Shown here piece by piece: positions 48,491-61,958 of a DNA stretch of 64,000 nucleotides. The stretch spans positions 7,223,546 through 7,287,545 of the forward strand of contig NW_024881300.1 in assembly GCF_018691265.1 (NCBI RefSeq). The letters are read 5' to 3'. The position numbers were made by a program, and so were the translations under genes. The DNA comes from Tyto alba. Taxonomy: Eukaryota; Chordata; Aves; Strigiformes; Tytonidae. The notes beneath the pieces were generated by a model that was given only the letters and a program-made list of their open reading frames with translations, was not told the DNA's origin and did not search any database. Each line of letters starts with the position of its first letter. Position 1 is the first letter of the stretch.

Positions 48491-51400
48491 TTCTTTGATC
48501 GGTTCTACAGATAATTTTTTTCCTATTGTGCTTACCTGATTGTTCGGTAGATGATACTCTGAAGAGCTCTACAATTCTGATCCAGTAACAACAGTTAGTA
48601 GATTATTAAAATGTTGGCTTCCACATATTTCTAAAGGTGGGCCAGTTCATTTGAGTTCTCAAGTGCTGTATGTGATAAGCCAAGAGTAGAACTATCTCCT
48701 TATTATGGTTGATTTTTTTTTTATTTTTTTTTTTTTTAATTCACTTGTGACCATAAAGAAATATTAAGACCCTACATGGTTCACTGGACCAAGCTTTACC
48801 CCAGTACCTAGAGAGGGACCAAATGTAAGTATCAAATCTAGGTATATTAGCAAAATGTTCAATGTTAATGTTCCTACATAGTTTTTGTTACTGCATGAAA
48901 CCTTCTTGGCAGAATGCAGTGGAAGAGCATGGTTAAATATGTGCTTTGTCATGGCAAATGAGAAATATACAGCGCAAAAATATACTGCTTACATTTTACA
49001 AAGGTATAAAGTGCATCTATTATGGAAGATTCAATGGGATGTGTATTGCACTCAAGAATAGTTCAGACCCTTGAAGCTCTTCAAAATCTGTGTGGTGTTT
49101 AGAATTAAGAATTAAATCTGCTTTCAGGATTCCTGAAGTAGAGCAGTGAGACACAGATCTAGCTCTCTAGATCTGACCTAACCCTTTCAGTATTTTTCTA
49201 ATTATTTTTAAAAAATAAATTACAAATTAGTACCTGTGCTCATCTCCTTATATGATGGTCCAGCTTTAGAACTCAGTTACTAGTCATTAAGGAATTTTTT
49301 AAATTGTTCTTTTTTAGCTATTAATTTACTATCAGCCATCCAAAGACAGATTGGTAGGATACAAATGAAATGCTATAATTATACAAGAGAGTGGGTCACT
49401 GACCTTTGGATTGCAATATCTTGTCTCTTTTGTCCTTTCCTTATACCACCCAGTCTACAGGATGAAATTGCATCTTTCTTTGGTTGTCTCAAGAATGAGG
49501 TGGTATTGGAAACTGGTGAGGCATGGCACAATGTAGGTGTTCATAGCTTGCAATAATTTACCCATTTTCATTTTGTTTGGTTTTATTAACACCTGTGTCT
49601 CCAGGGAACACAGGGAGGAGGGGAGGAAAAGAGAGAATACTTCAGCAATAATCTAATGATCAGCACTTACACTCTCCCCGCCAGCCCTGCTGTTATGTCA
49701 AATGTCAAGATACCTCACAGCCAAGCAATTTATAATACAAAATGCATATATATAAAGGAAGACGTGCAGATGGTAGAAAGCTGTATGTCAGGACATACAC
49801 ACATACATGGAGGACAGCAAGGGAGTCATTACAAATATGGATTTTTTTTTTTTTTTTGTAATGCAGTGGCTGCTTGTCAGCTGGTGTATTTGGCACACAT
49901 CAGTGGAACCACTCAGAAATATACCATCTGAGGAATTAGTCACTTAATGTAAATTAATCAAAATTCCTTCTAGGAGAATAGCAAAAAATTCTTGGACAAC
50001 ATTTGGAGACAAAGGAAAAACACATAAGAAAATATGGGTTTACAATCTACTGAAGTTTCATCTGGATATTTGTTTCCAGAGTATTTATGATGATATTGGT
50101 GTTCTAGGCAGTAGTAGACAAAGATTTACTGTCAAGTTAACCAAAGTGTTCTGATCTTTGAGAAATTACAGTAGGGTTCAGTTAAACACCTGATTTAAAC
50201 ATAGTCAAAAAAATTCAACAACAAATATTCAGTCAGAATAAAAACAAGAGGGTTTTTTGGTGTAATTTCCTTTTCTCCTTTTTAATTGTTAGAAAAAATT
50301 TTCAGTACAACATAAATGTAGTGTTATATTGGCTTAAATGTCAGTATTATTGTATTTTTTCTGTATTATAAAATAAATCTGCACAGAGTACTATGGGACT
50401 ACCCATATTTTGCTCAGAAGTGTGATTAATTGATCTTGGCTTTAAGAAAGCTACTTTTCTCTTTGCTACTGTATAAATCATATGTGAATTCCCTATATTC
50501 AGGCAAGTACTATACATTTAACAAAGCTTGTCTTTAAAATCCTATTTGCATTTAATTTCTGAATGTGGTTCCCTGTGTATTGCATTCATAAAACTGGTAT
50601 CAATACCCATGTGAAAAACCCCTGCCAGATTAAAAAAAAAAGGCATAAAATAGCTCAGGTTTATAGTCACTTTAATATGGACGTAATATCCACAATACCT
50701 GACTGCGATAATATAATTATTCTGGTTATATACTCTGATCCTTCAGATTTGAATTCTGTATTCACAATCTCAATGGCAGGTTTTGTTCTTTGTTTGTTTT
50801 CCTGTGATTCATGTATGTGGTAATGTGGTGAGGAAGAGTGATTGAAAGAGAGAAAAGGGAGGGTAAAGTGCAAAAAAAAAAAAAAAAAAAAAAAATTCCT
50901 TACCATCACCTGTCTTGGCCTAGGAGAAACTGAAAGTAATACAATTTTTAGGATAATGATATTTCATAAATTTGAAGTGTGGAGAGAACAAATCAGGCCT
51001 ACTGCTTAGATCTCCTTTCTGACTCTCTTTTTAAACACCCTCATTAATTATTTTCTCTTTGGGTACAAGAGTAGGAAAGGTAACAGTATCAAGTTTGATA
51101 TTTAGCAAATCAAAAGGTGGTTGTTGTGTCTTAGTCTATAGGTAACAATTGGTATCCTAATAAAAGTGCTCAAAATGTGAAATACTGTATCAATAAAAAC
51201 ATACTTGATTCAAAATTATACACTGAGGCCTAAAATAGTGGGTTATACTCTAAGAGAAAGCTAACTTTAAAAAATATATGTAAATTGAAAAGCCCATATT
51301 CTCTTTTGGATTACTTGGTTTTTGAGGTCTTAGGACTTTAAGATCAGCCTTCAGCAAAGCATATAAGGGTGTGCTGCACTGCAAAGCATAGTGATCTCTG

Positions 51401-53613
51401 AGCTAACTCACCTCTGTGGTCAAAAGCAGGGTAGCAAGATGGTGGTGCACTTCCATTATATTCACTTTGAGGAGCTTTCTGGTGTGAGAGCTAATGTTTT
51501 TGAATATACACCTGCAGTCTAGAAGTGGCAGCTCATTTAGAGTTACCACAAATATTTCTATACCATGGCAATACATCAGAGTAAACAGCCTTATCAGATC
51601 TGTGGTTTAACCTGCCTGTGAATCATTGGTTTCACTTAGTTGAATTTTTTAATAATCAGGCTTTTTAATTATAATTGAACATAACTAAGGTTTTAAACAA
51701 AACATTATTTAAAATTGAAAAGATCAAATGATATTTTTTTTCCCCTGAAAGTATTGCCTGATCAAAAAATACCCAGCTGCAATTATTTGTGAGATTAAAT
51801 TCAAACTTGTGAATTTTCTCAGTTGAGTGAGGGAAGCATGGTTAGAACAAAAGCCTAAAGGTTGTACAGCAGTAAAAAAAAAAAAAAAAAATAACATGCC
51901 TGGTAGTGAAAATTGAAAGCATACTCAAAAGGTAACTTGGATTTGCCATGATTGTCAGTGCTCTTAAGCACAGGGTTTGTATTTTGTAAGTAACTGGTTT
52001 TGTAGCAGGTGGTGAGAGCTGCAGACTGGCATTACTATACTGCTTACTATTCATGCTTTAGTGCTGTAGCAGCAAACTTCTCGGGAGAATGAAAGGTGGT
52101 CAGCAGCTGTATGAAAAGTCAAACTCTGATTTTATCTTCCTCCTCTGTCTTGATCTCAGTCTATCATCTGTCACATGTTGTTGCTATGTAAGTGTGAGAC
52201 AATGAAATTAAGTCAGTGGAGAGAAGCATGGCCCACTGTTCCCTAAAGAGCCAGAGCCACATGGTGTGCAGGTGGACAATATAGCTGCCCTGGCAATGTA
52301 GGAGGGAGGGGAGTGCTGCACTTCTGGGTTTTGTCTTTTCCTTTCACTGTTGCGTATTTCTTTGGAACAAATCAAGACCCCTAATGAACCTTTATCAGAG
52401 GATTATTGTAAGTTTTCAGAGGATAACAATTCCTGTGCAGCACTAGGAAACAAACTGAGGTTGTAAATAAGTTAGCAATGGAACCCCTCTGACCCAAACT
52501 TCATTTTGCTAAGTGGGGCGACATGCTGAACAACACCTCTTTCTCTAAGGGTAAATGTGAAATAATCCTGCACTCATCCTCTTGGGCAATGCTTCTACTT
52601 GCTGTTACATCAGAGTCCTCAGGACATGTAGAAAATCATAAAGCATGAAACCTTCCCAGAGCTGTAAGCCTCTCCTCACCTCTCTTGTCTGCTGTTATCA
52701 TAATCAAACATCAGATCCAGATGGTTTATGTGGTAGTCTTTGGGAGATATTGGCAATGACATTCCAAGACATCAGTGCTATTTACTTCTGTGTGATACCT
52801 TTTCTTTTTCATTGTTAATAATTTTCTGATGTGAGAAACAAAGAAACGGGAGACTTTGAATTCGACAAATTGTTGGAAGAAGCAATTAGGTGCATGTTGG
52901 CCAAACTGTCACTGCTGATGGCTTCTGGTCCCTTTATTTTTTTTTTTTTTTATACTGTCTTCAGTAATACTATGATTAAGTGTGCTTGTATCTACCTAAT
53001 AACCTTTTTATAGCAGCCTGTGCCAGGACTGGCAACAGATGATGGGACCTCACAGTAACTAGTCTTGGAAATAAGGATGGATTCTTATTTGCATGGCTTG
53101 GCAGTAAAATTCAAGATGCTGTAGTTGTTCTGTATCTCTTCCTTATTTCTGTCTATGCCTACTACAATCACTTCTTCTTTCTAAGTCCTGACTCTTTGAT
53201 TTTAAGAAAGGCAGCTTTGAGTACTACGTGTCTCTGGTATGTCTGAAGTCGTATGTCAGTGAAGTAACCACAGGATAATTCTAAAGATCTGATTTTGAGA
53301 TTAAAATAGCAGCAAAAATGGAACTTATATGAAAAGGACTGGCTTGGTAGTGCTCTTGGAATTCTGTTCAGGAAGGTGTTTTCTGAAGCTGTTGCTTAGA
53401 GTCAGTGACTGGTCCCTTGATCTGGTACACAGCAAAATTTCCTGAGCCATCTGTGCATTAGACATTATGCAAGCTTTTCAATAGTATATTGAGATTTTTT
53501 CATCTCTGCAAGCATATTATGATTGGATGTGGGCAGGTTTGATTCTTCAGCATTGATGGTTAATTTCCTGTATGCTCACAACCAAATTCTTTGCTTAAAT
53601 CACTCTTTCCCTG
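48491..53613. other. AT-rich noncoding sequence with homopolymers
   Basis: T-rich 48713-48738, T17 near 49842-49858, A24 at 50872-50895, A18 near 51873-51890 and T16 near 52937-52952. Frames of 60-91 codons mostly run through these homopolymers and are not convincing. Confidence 0.5.
50872..50895. repeat. Poly(A) run, 24 A
   Basis: Homopolymer preceded by a purine-rich stretch from about 50828. No associated retrocopy recognised. Confidence 0.9.
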
Positions 53614-53652
53614 CCCCCCCCCCTTTTTTTTTTTCTTCTCCCCCCTCTCCCT
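53614..53652. repeat. C10-T11 polypyrimidine tract
   Basis: Ten C followed by eleven T and then C/T-rich sequence up to 53652, all pyrimidine on the plus strand. The G-rich complementary strand has the run lengths for unusual secondary structure. Confidence 0.9.
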
Positions 53653-56053
53653 ACTTATACAATTCACTCTGCAACTTTGATCTACTCTGAAACACATAGG
53701 TTATGTCAAATACCTCACATTTGCTGTGGTTGCACAAGTTAGTGAAGTAAATGTTTGCCCAGGTAACCATTTAGCTTTCCAGCTAGACACAGGTATGCAG
53801 CTTTTCAATCTTGTATGCAAATTATTTAGTGGTAACTTTTCCTGTCCTTTTGTATGGAAGAAATAACTAACTTTTGCCCAAGAGAGAAAGACCCTCTTTT
53901 AACAGTAAAATATATTGACCCCTTAAACATAAATTTTTGCATGTGCTGTTTTACCTCTCACTATGATAGAAGTTATTAATAAACCACTAAAACTAGTAAA
54001 ATTGTCACCTGATACTTTAGTTATCTTTTACTTTTCAGCCCCCACACCTCTATTCATCTTTGTAAACTCCTTTTCCTTACAAGAGCTCTGCTTTAACATT
54101 TATGCTGTGTTAATCAGAAGCAGCATGATAAAGCTCAGGCTAACATGAGTGACATGCTAAACTAAACAAACTTTCATCTCCGTCCACACTTGTACTTTTT
54201 GTGCATCAGCAACGTGCTATCAGTATTTTTACCAGTAATTCTCACAGTATCTTCCTCTTGCTTATGATAAACTGCGTTTCCCAGCATTATGTGTGTTCAG
54301 ATAATTTGAGCACCCATTTGTTTCCCTCAGACAAAGAATTATGTGATGAAATCTGTTCAGACTGACTTCAGCCAAGCATCTGAACTAAAAGCTCCCTTAT
54401 AAGGAAGAGCAGAAAAACATCCCTTCAGTTTATCTTCACTGAGGATAGTTTACTCTAAAAGTTTACAGTCTGTTCTTTAAAGGTACACTGAGTTTGGTGC
54501 TAAAGTAGGTCAGTGTCCAACTTCTATACAAATCCTGTATGAAGATTTAGGCTATCCTCTTCCAGGAACAGTGACTTTTTCTATATCTTCCCTGAATCTG
54601 AATATCGCACAGCTACCTGATACTGGTGTTTCAAATACAATCGAAATAATTTAGTCAAATAGAATGCAATTATCCGAGTCATGTATTTGATTAGGACATT
54701 AGGGTTTACAGCTTGATAAATACTGTGGTCAACTGGGCCAGTAGTGGCTACAGAAATTCAAACCCCTAATGTTATATCTTATCTGAATGTATTCACTTCA
54801 GCAGAAAATATATCCTCATACTTAATAGGGAAAATCCTTCTGCTCGAAACCTGAGGGAGAAACACAGATGTGCCACATCATCTGTGCCAGTTTCGGGAAA
54901 GGGCTTCTTTTCTGATTATTGCTTAAACTTGCCTGAACACGTGGGATCTGATGCACCTTGGTATATGTCCAAACTAAAATGCTAATTTCAATAGGACAGT
55001 TAATGTCTTGCAAGATTTTAGGCCTAGTGGTCAGTTATGTTACAAAGGACATCATTAAATCATAGCATGTAAACTTCGCAATTTCAGTTCATGGAAGAAT
55101 TAAGAAAAAAATATGTTAATTAACAAGTCTATGTTAACCTATTCCTCAGAAACTGATAGGTAACATTCTGAGGAGTTTAATTGGTTGCTGTTTATAAACT
55201 GAGTGTACCTAATCTGGATTGTTTACAAGATTGCTATTATTATGCTAAACTGAATAATGAGAACCCAGTTTTACTTACAATTACGATGATAGTGTATGTG
55301 ATACATAGGTAGTTCTCTTTTATAAATTTTTGACCTGATGTGCCACATAAGAGGCACAGTGATGTGGATAACATAAGTTGCCACTCATCCTACTGTAGTA
55401 CTATAGAAATAATGTGTTCTTTGATAGCTGATTGCAATAACTATGCAATACACTGCTGATGAGAAGCCCTTCTTAACTGACTTTGCGTGCTGGTTAATTT
55501 AACCTCTTACTTCCTCAGTTCAGTGCTATGAGCTCTGTACTTTAACTAAAATTACTATCTCACTGGGGATAGTAGGAAGTTTCACTATGCAGTCAACAAG
55601 TACCTATCTCCAGCAGGAGCAAGTTTCAGTTCCCTGCCCAGATGATCTGCTGAACATGGTGTTTAGTCCACCATGCTTGCTTCTTTCTAGTTTGAGGCAT
55701 TCCATGTGCCAGAAGCTTACTCAGAGATTATAAAAAGGATTAGCTTCTGAATTTCCTTTAGAAGATATTTAGAAGTCCTCCTTACTTTGCCCTTCCTAAC
55801 ACAGATCACCTTGTAGTCTAGATTTTCAGTCTGGATTGGCCATTCTCATGGGTAACTGTCATTGGACTGCTCTGCTTCCTTGACTATGTATTAATAGTCC
55901 ATCCTACCCAACTTCAGTTTTAAATAAATTGAGCGATCTAGTCTATGCTCATCATCTAGTCTCTCTCCACTCAACAGTCAATGACAAGAAAAAAAATTCC
56001 TCTCCAGAGAATATTTCAGATGTTTTATTTTCAGATGGGTTTAATCATTCACT
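53653..56053. other. AT-rich noncoding sequence
   Basis: No frame longer than 63 codons and no repeat family seen. Confidence 0.5.
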
Positions 56054-56081
56054 GGGCGGGGGGAGGGGAAGAGGCTAGGGG
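56054..56081 (+). other. G-quadruplex candidate
   Basis: G runs of 3 (56054), 6 (56058), 4 (56065) and 4 (56078) in 28 bases, with loops of 1, 1 and 9 bases. The run of six can be split to shorten the effective loops. Folding is inferred. Confidence 0.6.
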
Positions 56082-57087
56082 ATTTGCACAAGAAAGCCCC
56101 TCATCAACAATACTGCTACATTCTAATTAACAGTGGAGATCATAAAAAGTAGACATGCAGATTTTAGCTTGTTGGTTGGTTTTTGAAATTGTTATCTGAT
56201 GTTGAAGAATAATTTCAGAGAAGTAAAACTGGTGTTCAGGTTTGTATTTCAGAGTTATGGGATGTGGAAGAAATGTATCTTTACATTCCTCAAAAATGGA
56301 AAAATACAAGAGACTTATTGCTCAAAATATACTAGCTTAAATGGTTATAAAATTCTAAAATACTTGAAATTTACATGCAGGAAAGGTTTTTGAGTCCCTT
56401 TTTACATGCCTATAGTAAGCAAACCTAAGTGTAAAAATCATGTAGGTGGGGGACAGTCAGTTTGGATATAACACCCATACAGTAGAAGGGATATACTATT
56501 AAATTCTAACTTTCCAAGTTATTAAAAGAACTGTCCTGAGTATAAACTTCAACTAGAACTATCCTTAATGAACCAAAGTGTTCCAAGAGGGAAGAAGGAC
56601 ATGAAGCCTCTGTTATACTGGTGAATTAAAACAATCACAGCAGACTCTCTGTTGGTCTTGTTAACGCATAGAAGTGACTAAAAGCATAAATACAAAATAA
56701 TAAATATTTTCTGATGTCAGTAAATTTTAAATGGATTTTAGTTTATCTGTACTTGAGTTTGCTCTCAGGATATTTTTTATATGCAACAGTACAATGAATA
56801 ATCTTCAAGATAATGCCTCAAATGATGAAAGGAACCAGAATTGAGGCTAAAGATTTTTAACTGTAAAACAAGGGTACGTAGTTAGTGTTTGAGTTGTTGT
56901 TTTGTTGGGGGGTTTTTCACCACTATGTTGGAAATGCAATGAAAAGCATCATGAAATCCTGAAACAGACCTTTGAAGTCACAAGTCTAAAAGCTGCCATT
57001 CATATTACCCTTAGTTTTAAGTTCATCAAAAATATAAATTACTCCTTTAATACACACTGTAAATGCTTTTAAATGGCAAACATTTGT
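56082..57087. other. AT-rich noncoding sequence
   Basis: Overlapping 60- and 64-codon frames on opposite strands (56127-56393) are unconvincing. Nothing else recognised. Confidence 0.45.
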
Positions 57088-57122
57088 TTATATGTAATCT
57101 TATGCTTATATGTAATCTTATG
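57088..57122. repeat. Perfect 17-bp direct repeat, period 18
   Basis: TTATATGTAATCTTATG at 57088-57104 recurs at 57106-57122 with a single C between the copies. Confidence 0.95.
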
Positions 57123-57182
57123 TTATAAATACCAAAAATAAAAAGGTATCTTTTTTTAATGAACATAGATATTAACTGCAAA

Positions 57183-57234
57183 TTTTTTTTTTTTTTCCAG
57201 GGAGGTGGGGGGGAAAGAGGAGGGGAGGGAGGTG
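57183..57234 (+). other. T14 run followed by G-rich quadruplex candidate
   Basis: T14 (57183-57196) leads into a purine stretch (57199-57232) with G runs of 7, 4 and 3. Splitting the seven gives four runs of three or more. T-run to G-run sequence of this kind can also end in slippage during replication. Confidence 0.55.
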
Positions 57235-58670
57235 TCAAATTTCAGAAGCAGCTTTTTCTCAATCACAACAAATTGACAAGCATAGATACTATCAAAGTCA
57301 TCTTGGGAAATTATTACTGGTTTTTGAAAATGTAGATCATATCTATGTAGCAAATTGAAATAATGCTCCCAAACATAGGCTTATCATAAAAATCCATTTA
57401 TTTCCTGATTTTACCTGAATACATAAATCTACACAAATCCAAATTGATTTAATAATTTTTTCTGAGGGAGATTTAACAAACAATTATGTTTTCAATTCAT
57501 GCAGAGTCAAGACAAGATATTTGAAAGCTTACTTCAATATGATGTTTGTTTTCATGACTGGAGAAAATCCTGAAGAGATAAACTAAATATACATTAGTCC
57601 ATGCCACTCAGTCTGAGTCCCTAGTGCTGATAACTGTTTCATAGTGATCACTACGCTTTTATTCGGGTTTTTTAGATTTTTTTTTTTTTTTTTCATTCAC
57701 CAGAAGTGAATGCAAAGATGGAGAAAATTCCGAGTGTTCTTTAGCATCTTTGCTGGGTTTGGAGATAACAAAGGAAGCTTTGAAATATCAGAGTAAATCA
57801 GTGAGGTGGCCAGGGTCTCTGTAAAAAAAGTGAGTGCACATGTGCTCAAGACTTCAATATGTGAAGTTACTTATCCTCTGTAGTTTTAGGAACTTATCTG
57901 GCTGCTTTACCTATTTGCATCTTAAAAGCTGAATATGTTTGAGATGCCCTCAGCAAGTTTTTTGGAGGTTTGGGCATTGAAAAGATGGAAAAAAAAATAT
58001 TGCTGTGAGCTGAATTAATGCTTAAAGAACAACCGCATCTCTTCCAACTGCTGTCAAGATTGGCCTTAAACAGAGGTAGTTGTTAGGCTCTTTTAAAGAG
58101 AAAGTTCACCAAAAGATTTATAACATGGTAATCTGTAGATGATATTAACAAAAAATAAAAGTAACCTAAATTGCTACTCATCCCTCTGCTGATCTGCTAA
58201 GTAAGGACAAACAAATCATTGGCTGGTATCAGATTTTTTTCTCATTACAATTTTTTTTTTTTTTTGTGTTAAGTAGTAGGTTTTCAGTACAAGAAAATAT
58301 TAAAAAAAATGTAAGATTATGGTCAATTTTTGAAGTTTATTTGCAGAAAGGTAATTTCTGGCAGATTAAACACTGTAAATTTCAACACTCCATACAATGA
58401 TAATCCTTCCTTCTCATGGAAACACCTCTTTCTAGGCATAATGGCAGTATTTCTATTTCAGCATGTTATAATTAAATTATGATCTTTACCTTGAGCAACA
58501 TAGTGCATAACTGCGGCACCTGAGTTAGGAAGCTTATTCACCTAGGTATCATATACATAGGTGTGCCAATTACATAGAAAACTGTCAAATGTATAGAAAT
58601 CTTTGAGACAAAAGCTCCCAAATTTGGCTTCCCAATACTGTGCACCAGACTTCCTCCTTGAGGATGAGGC
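57235..58670. other. AT-rich noncoding sequence with T runs
   Basis: T17 at 57677-57693 and T15 at 58251-58265. No gene or repeat family recognised. Confidence 0.5.
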
Positions 58671-58730
58671 GGGGGGGGGGGGGGGGGGGGGGCGCGGACC
58701 AGGCGCAGCGGGGTCGTGCAATAAATACGA
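58671..58730. repeat. Run of 22 G with adjoining CpG-rich sequence
   Basis: G22 at 58671-58692 is followed by a short stretch with several CpG dinucleotides (58693-58729), unlike the CpG-poor surroundings. A TGCAATAAA lies at 58717-58725. I do not recognise the source. It could be the end of a recent insertion, a local assembly error, or a true G tract. Confidence 0.6.
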
Positions 58731-58741
58731 ACAAGCTCTAG

Positions 58742-58909
58742 TTACCGGAACAAATTTGCAGTCTCATCCAGTATAAGTGATACTACTGGAACCAGATTTT
58801 GCAATGAACTAGCAAAGATCTCTGCAAGAGATCTTTTCAACTGAGACGCTGCAACTTGATCTTTCAAGAGCTCAGTGGCCAGTGCCATGAAATCCACTCC
58901 GGTGGGCAT
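58742..58909 (-). other. Unidentified 55-codon minus-strand frame
   Basis: An ATG frame starting MPTGVDFMALATELLKDQVA and ending VSLILDETANLFR before TAA. The amino-acid mixture is less biased than in the other chance frames of this AT-rich window: alternating charged and hydrophobic residues suggest helices. The DNA is richer in CpG than its flanks. No family was recognised. A possible weak splice donor (CCG/GTAACT) overlaps the stop. It may be an exon, a fragment of a transposon or retrocopy, or chance; I do not assign a function. Confidence 0.2.
58814..58836. other. Perfect 10-bp inverted repeat with 3-base spacer
   Basis: AAAGATCTCT (58814-58823), spacer GCA, AGAGATCTTT (58827-58836). 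It lies inside the unidentified minus-strand frame. It can extrude as a small hairpin or serve as a dimer binding site; no factor is suggested. Confidence 0.85.
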
Positions 58910-58930
58910 TGACCCACTGCGATGGCACAA

Positions 58931-59299
58931 AGCTTTTCATCAACCTATTTGCATATAAGTGATGGCTAACTCTGCCAGCTGTACTGCCTACATGCATGCC
59001 CCAGCCCTATTTTAGCATGCTAAGTTCCTTATGGCATCATTCTTTCTCAAAGCAAAACAGTTTCTATTCCTCACCTAATGCTGATGTTGTTCTGCTTAGC
59101 CTCTGATCTCCTTAAATAGCCCAGTGTAGCCATGACTAACAAACCATTTGTATTCACAGCACCAGCTTCAGGGGAAAGACACATGGCAGCTATCAAGGGG
59201 TTTCAACACAGAACAAAACACAAACATTCAACCTGCTTTAAATAAATAATCTTTCTTGCTTTAAAGAAGTTTGAAGCACTGAGCTGTGGCCTGTTCTGA
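58931..59299. other. Noncoding sequence
   Basis: Mixed composition, continuing the less AT-rich patch that begins at 58671. Nothing recognised. Confidence 0.4.
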
Positions 59300-59720
59300 A
59301 AGGCCCTTCTCTGACATGCTGAGTTGTTTCTTTCATTATAAGCAACCACCTCCTTCATAGCAGCTAGAGTAATCAATAAACTGGGCCCATGTTACTGAAA
59401 GTGCTGATTCAAGTGGGTGAGAGAAAGAGAGGAGTGGGTTTAATTTCATAGCTTGTGTGTCTGTTTTGTATTTAGAAACAGGGATGAGCTTTGCAATAAT
59501 TAGTGCTACTTTGAATCCTATTTTTCCATCTGAATATTCAACTTGCTATATATCGAATCAAATCCATCACTTTGGCCATATTTTGGCTTGTTCTGCAAGC
59601 TAATCATATGTAAACAAGCATGTTAACACCAGTTCAGCTTCCCTTGTTCACCTGCATAATACTATTGAAATGTATGTAAAAAGAAGTGGGTTTTGGCCTC
59701 TTTTTTAGGCTGTTTCATTC
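59300..59720. promoter_or_regulatory. Candidate conserved noncoding element
   Basis: Non-repetitive sequence with AATCAATAA (59371-59379), ATAATTAG (59495-59502), CTAATCAT (59600-59607) and TAAACAAG, a forkhead-type core, near 59612-59619. Assigned by texture only. Confidence 0.25.
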
Positions 59721-61958
59721 ACTGAGTAAAGGGATGTTCTTTAAGCCTGCTGACCTCCCATGTATTCCTATTCCCAGAGCCTAACAGGTAGACCCAACTT
59801 GTTGGCTATGCATACCAAAAATTCCTGTTATATCCAGTGGAAAGCTAAGGAAAGCCTTGTTTTGTTTTGTTTTTAATGAGGAAATTGTTAGTTCTCTGAA
59901 TTAAAATTATTACTGATATCAGCAAAAAAAAAAATGGGGTTTGTAACTTCAAATGCAATTTGTTAGAGCTCTGGTAACACGTATGCAACAGGCTGCTTTT
60001 TGTTACTTTAATGCTCTGTTAGACTGTAATTTTTAAGGTATGGAATTCACCTAAGAAGAATTGGTTGATAGAATATTAGATAAGGAAATTTTAGATAAAA
60101 ACACAAGTACAGTACTTTGTTGACAATGCTATGTGTGAGGCTGATTAGTCTGTAAAGAGTGAGCCTGAAATGTGTATGAAAGTTCTTCACGTCAGCTGAG
60201 TGTTGAAGGTTGTGTTTTATGAGTACAGTATATTAATTGATAGAGATGAGGTAGCAATCAAAATGTAAATAGAGCTTGGTTTACATTAATGCCTAAGTTT
60301 GCTGTATAGATATATTATATGTGCTTTTAGGAAGCTGGACTCAATTTCAAAGCATATCTTTAATTCATGAATTGTTAAAATGAATTCCATTTGTGGCTTA
60401 AAAAATATTGTGATTAAAAAAATTATGCTTTTTCTGAACTGAATCAACTTCATAATATCCCATTACTCCTGTATTGAAAGCAGAACCAGAAAAGAGCCCT
60501 CTTGTTCTAAAGGTATTGCTATCTTTTTTAATATTGTAAAATAATGTTCAGTTGACCAATTACTTTCACTGACAGCTACACCTTTAGTAGATTCTAATAA
60601 ACCCAACTCAGGTTAAAGGCAATATTTCATTATTGTTATTGGTATATGCTTCACTTATTTAAAGGACTATATTCTGAGGCACATGTAATGTACTGTTTCT
60701 AGTTAAGCATTTATGGATTGTATATGATAGCTATACAGTGGGATAGAATTTCTAGGCTGCTCTGCCTTACGCTAACAGTGAATAGAGGAAAGGGCACATA
60801 TATTGATAGGGATGATTTTTACTCTTATTATTCTGTTCAGCTCTCCTAAAGATCTCTTTCTCTTGGGTGTACAAAATGAAGTAATTTGCAGAATCCTAGA
60901 TAAATTTTCTCCTCCCCAGATGACCTGATAATGCCAGTGCCTGTTGTATGTGATAGAGAAGGGTAACAATGTGCTCATTCTCACAGCAATGATAGTTTAA
61001 CGCAAGCAGTCTCAACCCAGAGATGTGTGAGTGTCCAGTTCACATCTCTGATGGAAGGTTCTCTTGGGGATAGCTTTTATGTGGCGACCTACAAACCTCC
61101 AATTCAGGAGGCAATTAGGTGACTATCTGGATTATGCCCTTTTATTCTAGGACAGCAATCAGTTAATAACCCATCTACTAACATGTAGGATATACATACC
61201 CTTTCCCCTCATTTGCAGCCTGTATTATGTGTGTTATTCAGAAACAAATATTTACACTCAAAGCAATGCATGAGCCTTACTGGAATATTTACCACAGGCT
61301 GGTGTCTTGTCTTCTGGAACCTAACTGACCACTACCAAAATAATTTTAAAGTGCTAAAATTATCTCAAAAGCCATGTGGGAAAACTTTGAATGACAAAAT
61401 GCTTAATTATTTTGTAGCTAGGCATACTGTTACTAACAGCTACATTTAGTGATGGAGACTATAAACTGTAAATCTTACCAGTGTTTCCCATGGCAGAGCA
61501 AGCTGCAATCCTGATCTGACAGTGCCCTTTGACCTCTGTAAGGAAGGCATAGTGGGAAGTATGTGAGGATATTGTGCTTGATTAGTCTCTCCCTAGTTTG
61601 CCTGGGTGAGAAGATAATTGAAAACACAATGGACTTTAGAAATTGAAGGTTCTAAAATACACTTTGCAAACACATACTATTTTAAATCTATAATGTGTCA
61701 TCTGTATCAGCAGTGGACATTGTCTTCATTACATAAATACAATTCTTCTGCTAATACAGTGCAAATAGGGGTTAGACAGCATCTGCAGCTATTGTAATCC
61801 ACACTTCAAACAGCAGTATCCATTTTATAATCTTAAATTCGGAGAATTAAATAGGAGCTTGGAACAGAAGAACTGATTTTCTGGTTGATTTCACATTCTC
61901 TGATTTATAGCAATCAATAAATAAAGAAGTTGAATTTTGTCCACTAAGTGATCTTATT
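59721..61958. other. AT-rich noncoding sequence
   Basis: Frames of 70 codons (60772-60984, minus) and 78 codons (61213-61449, plus) have no motif. No repeat family recognised. Confidence 0.45.
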
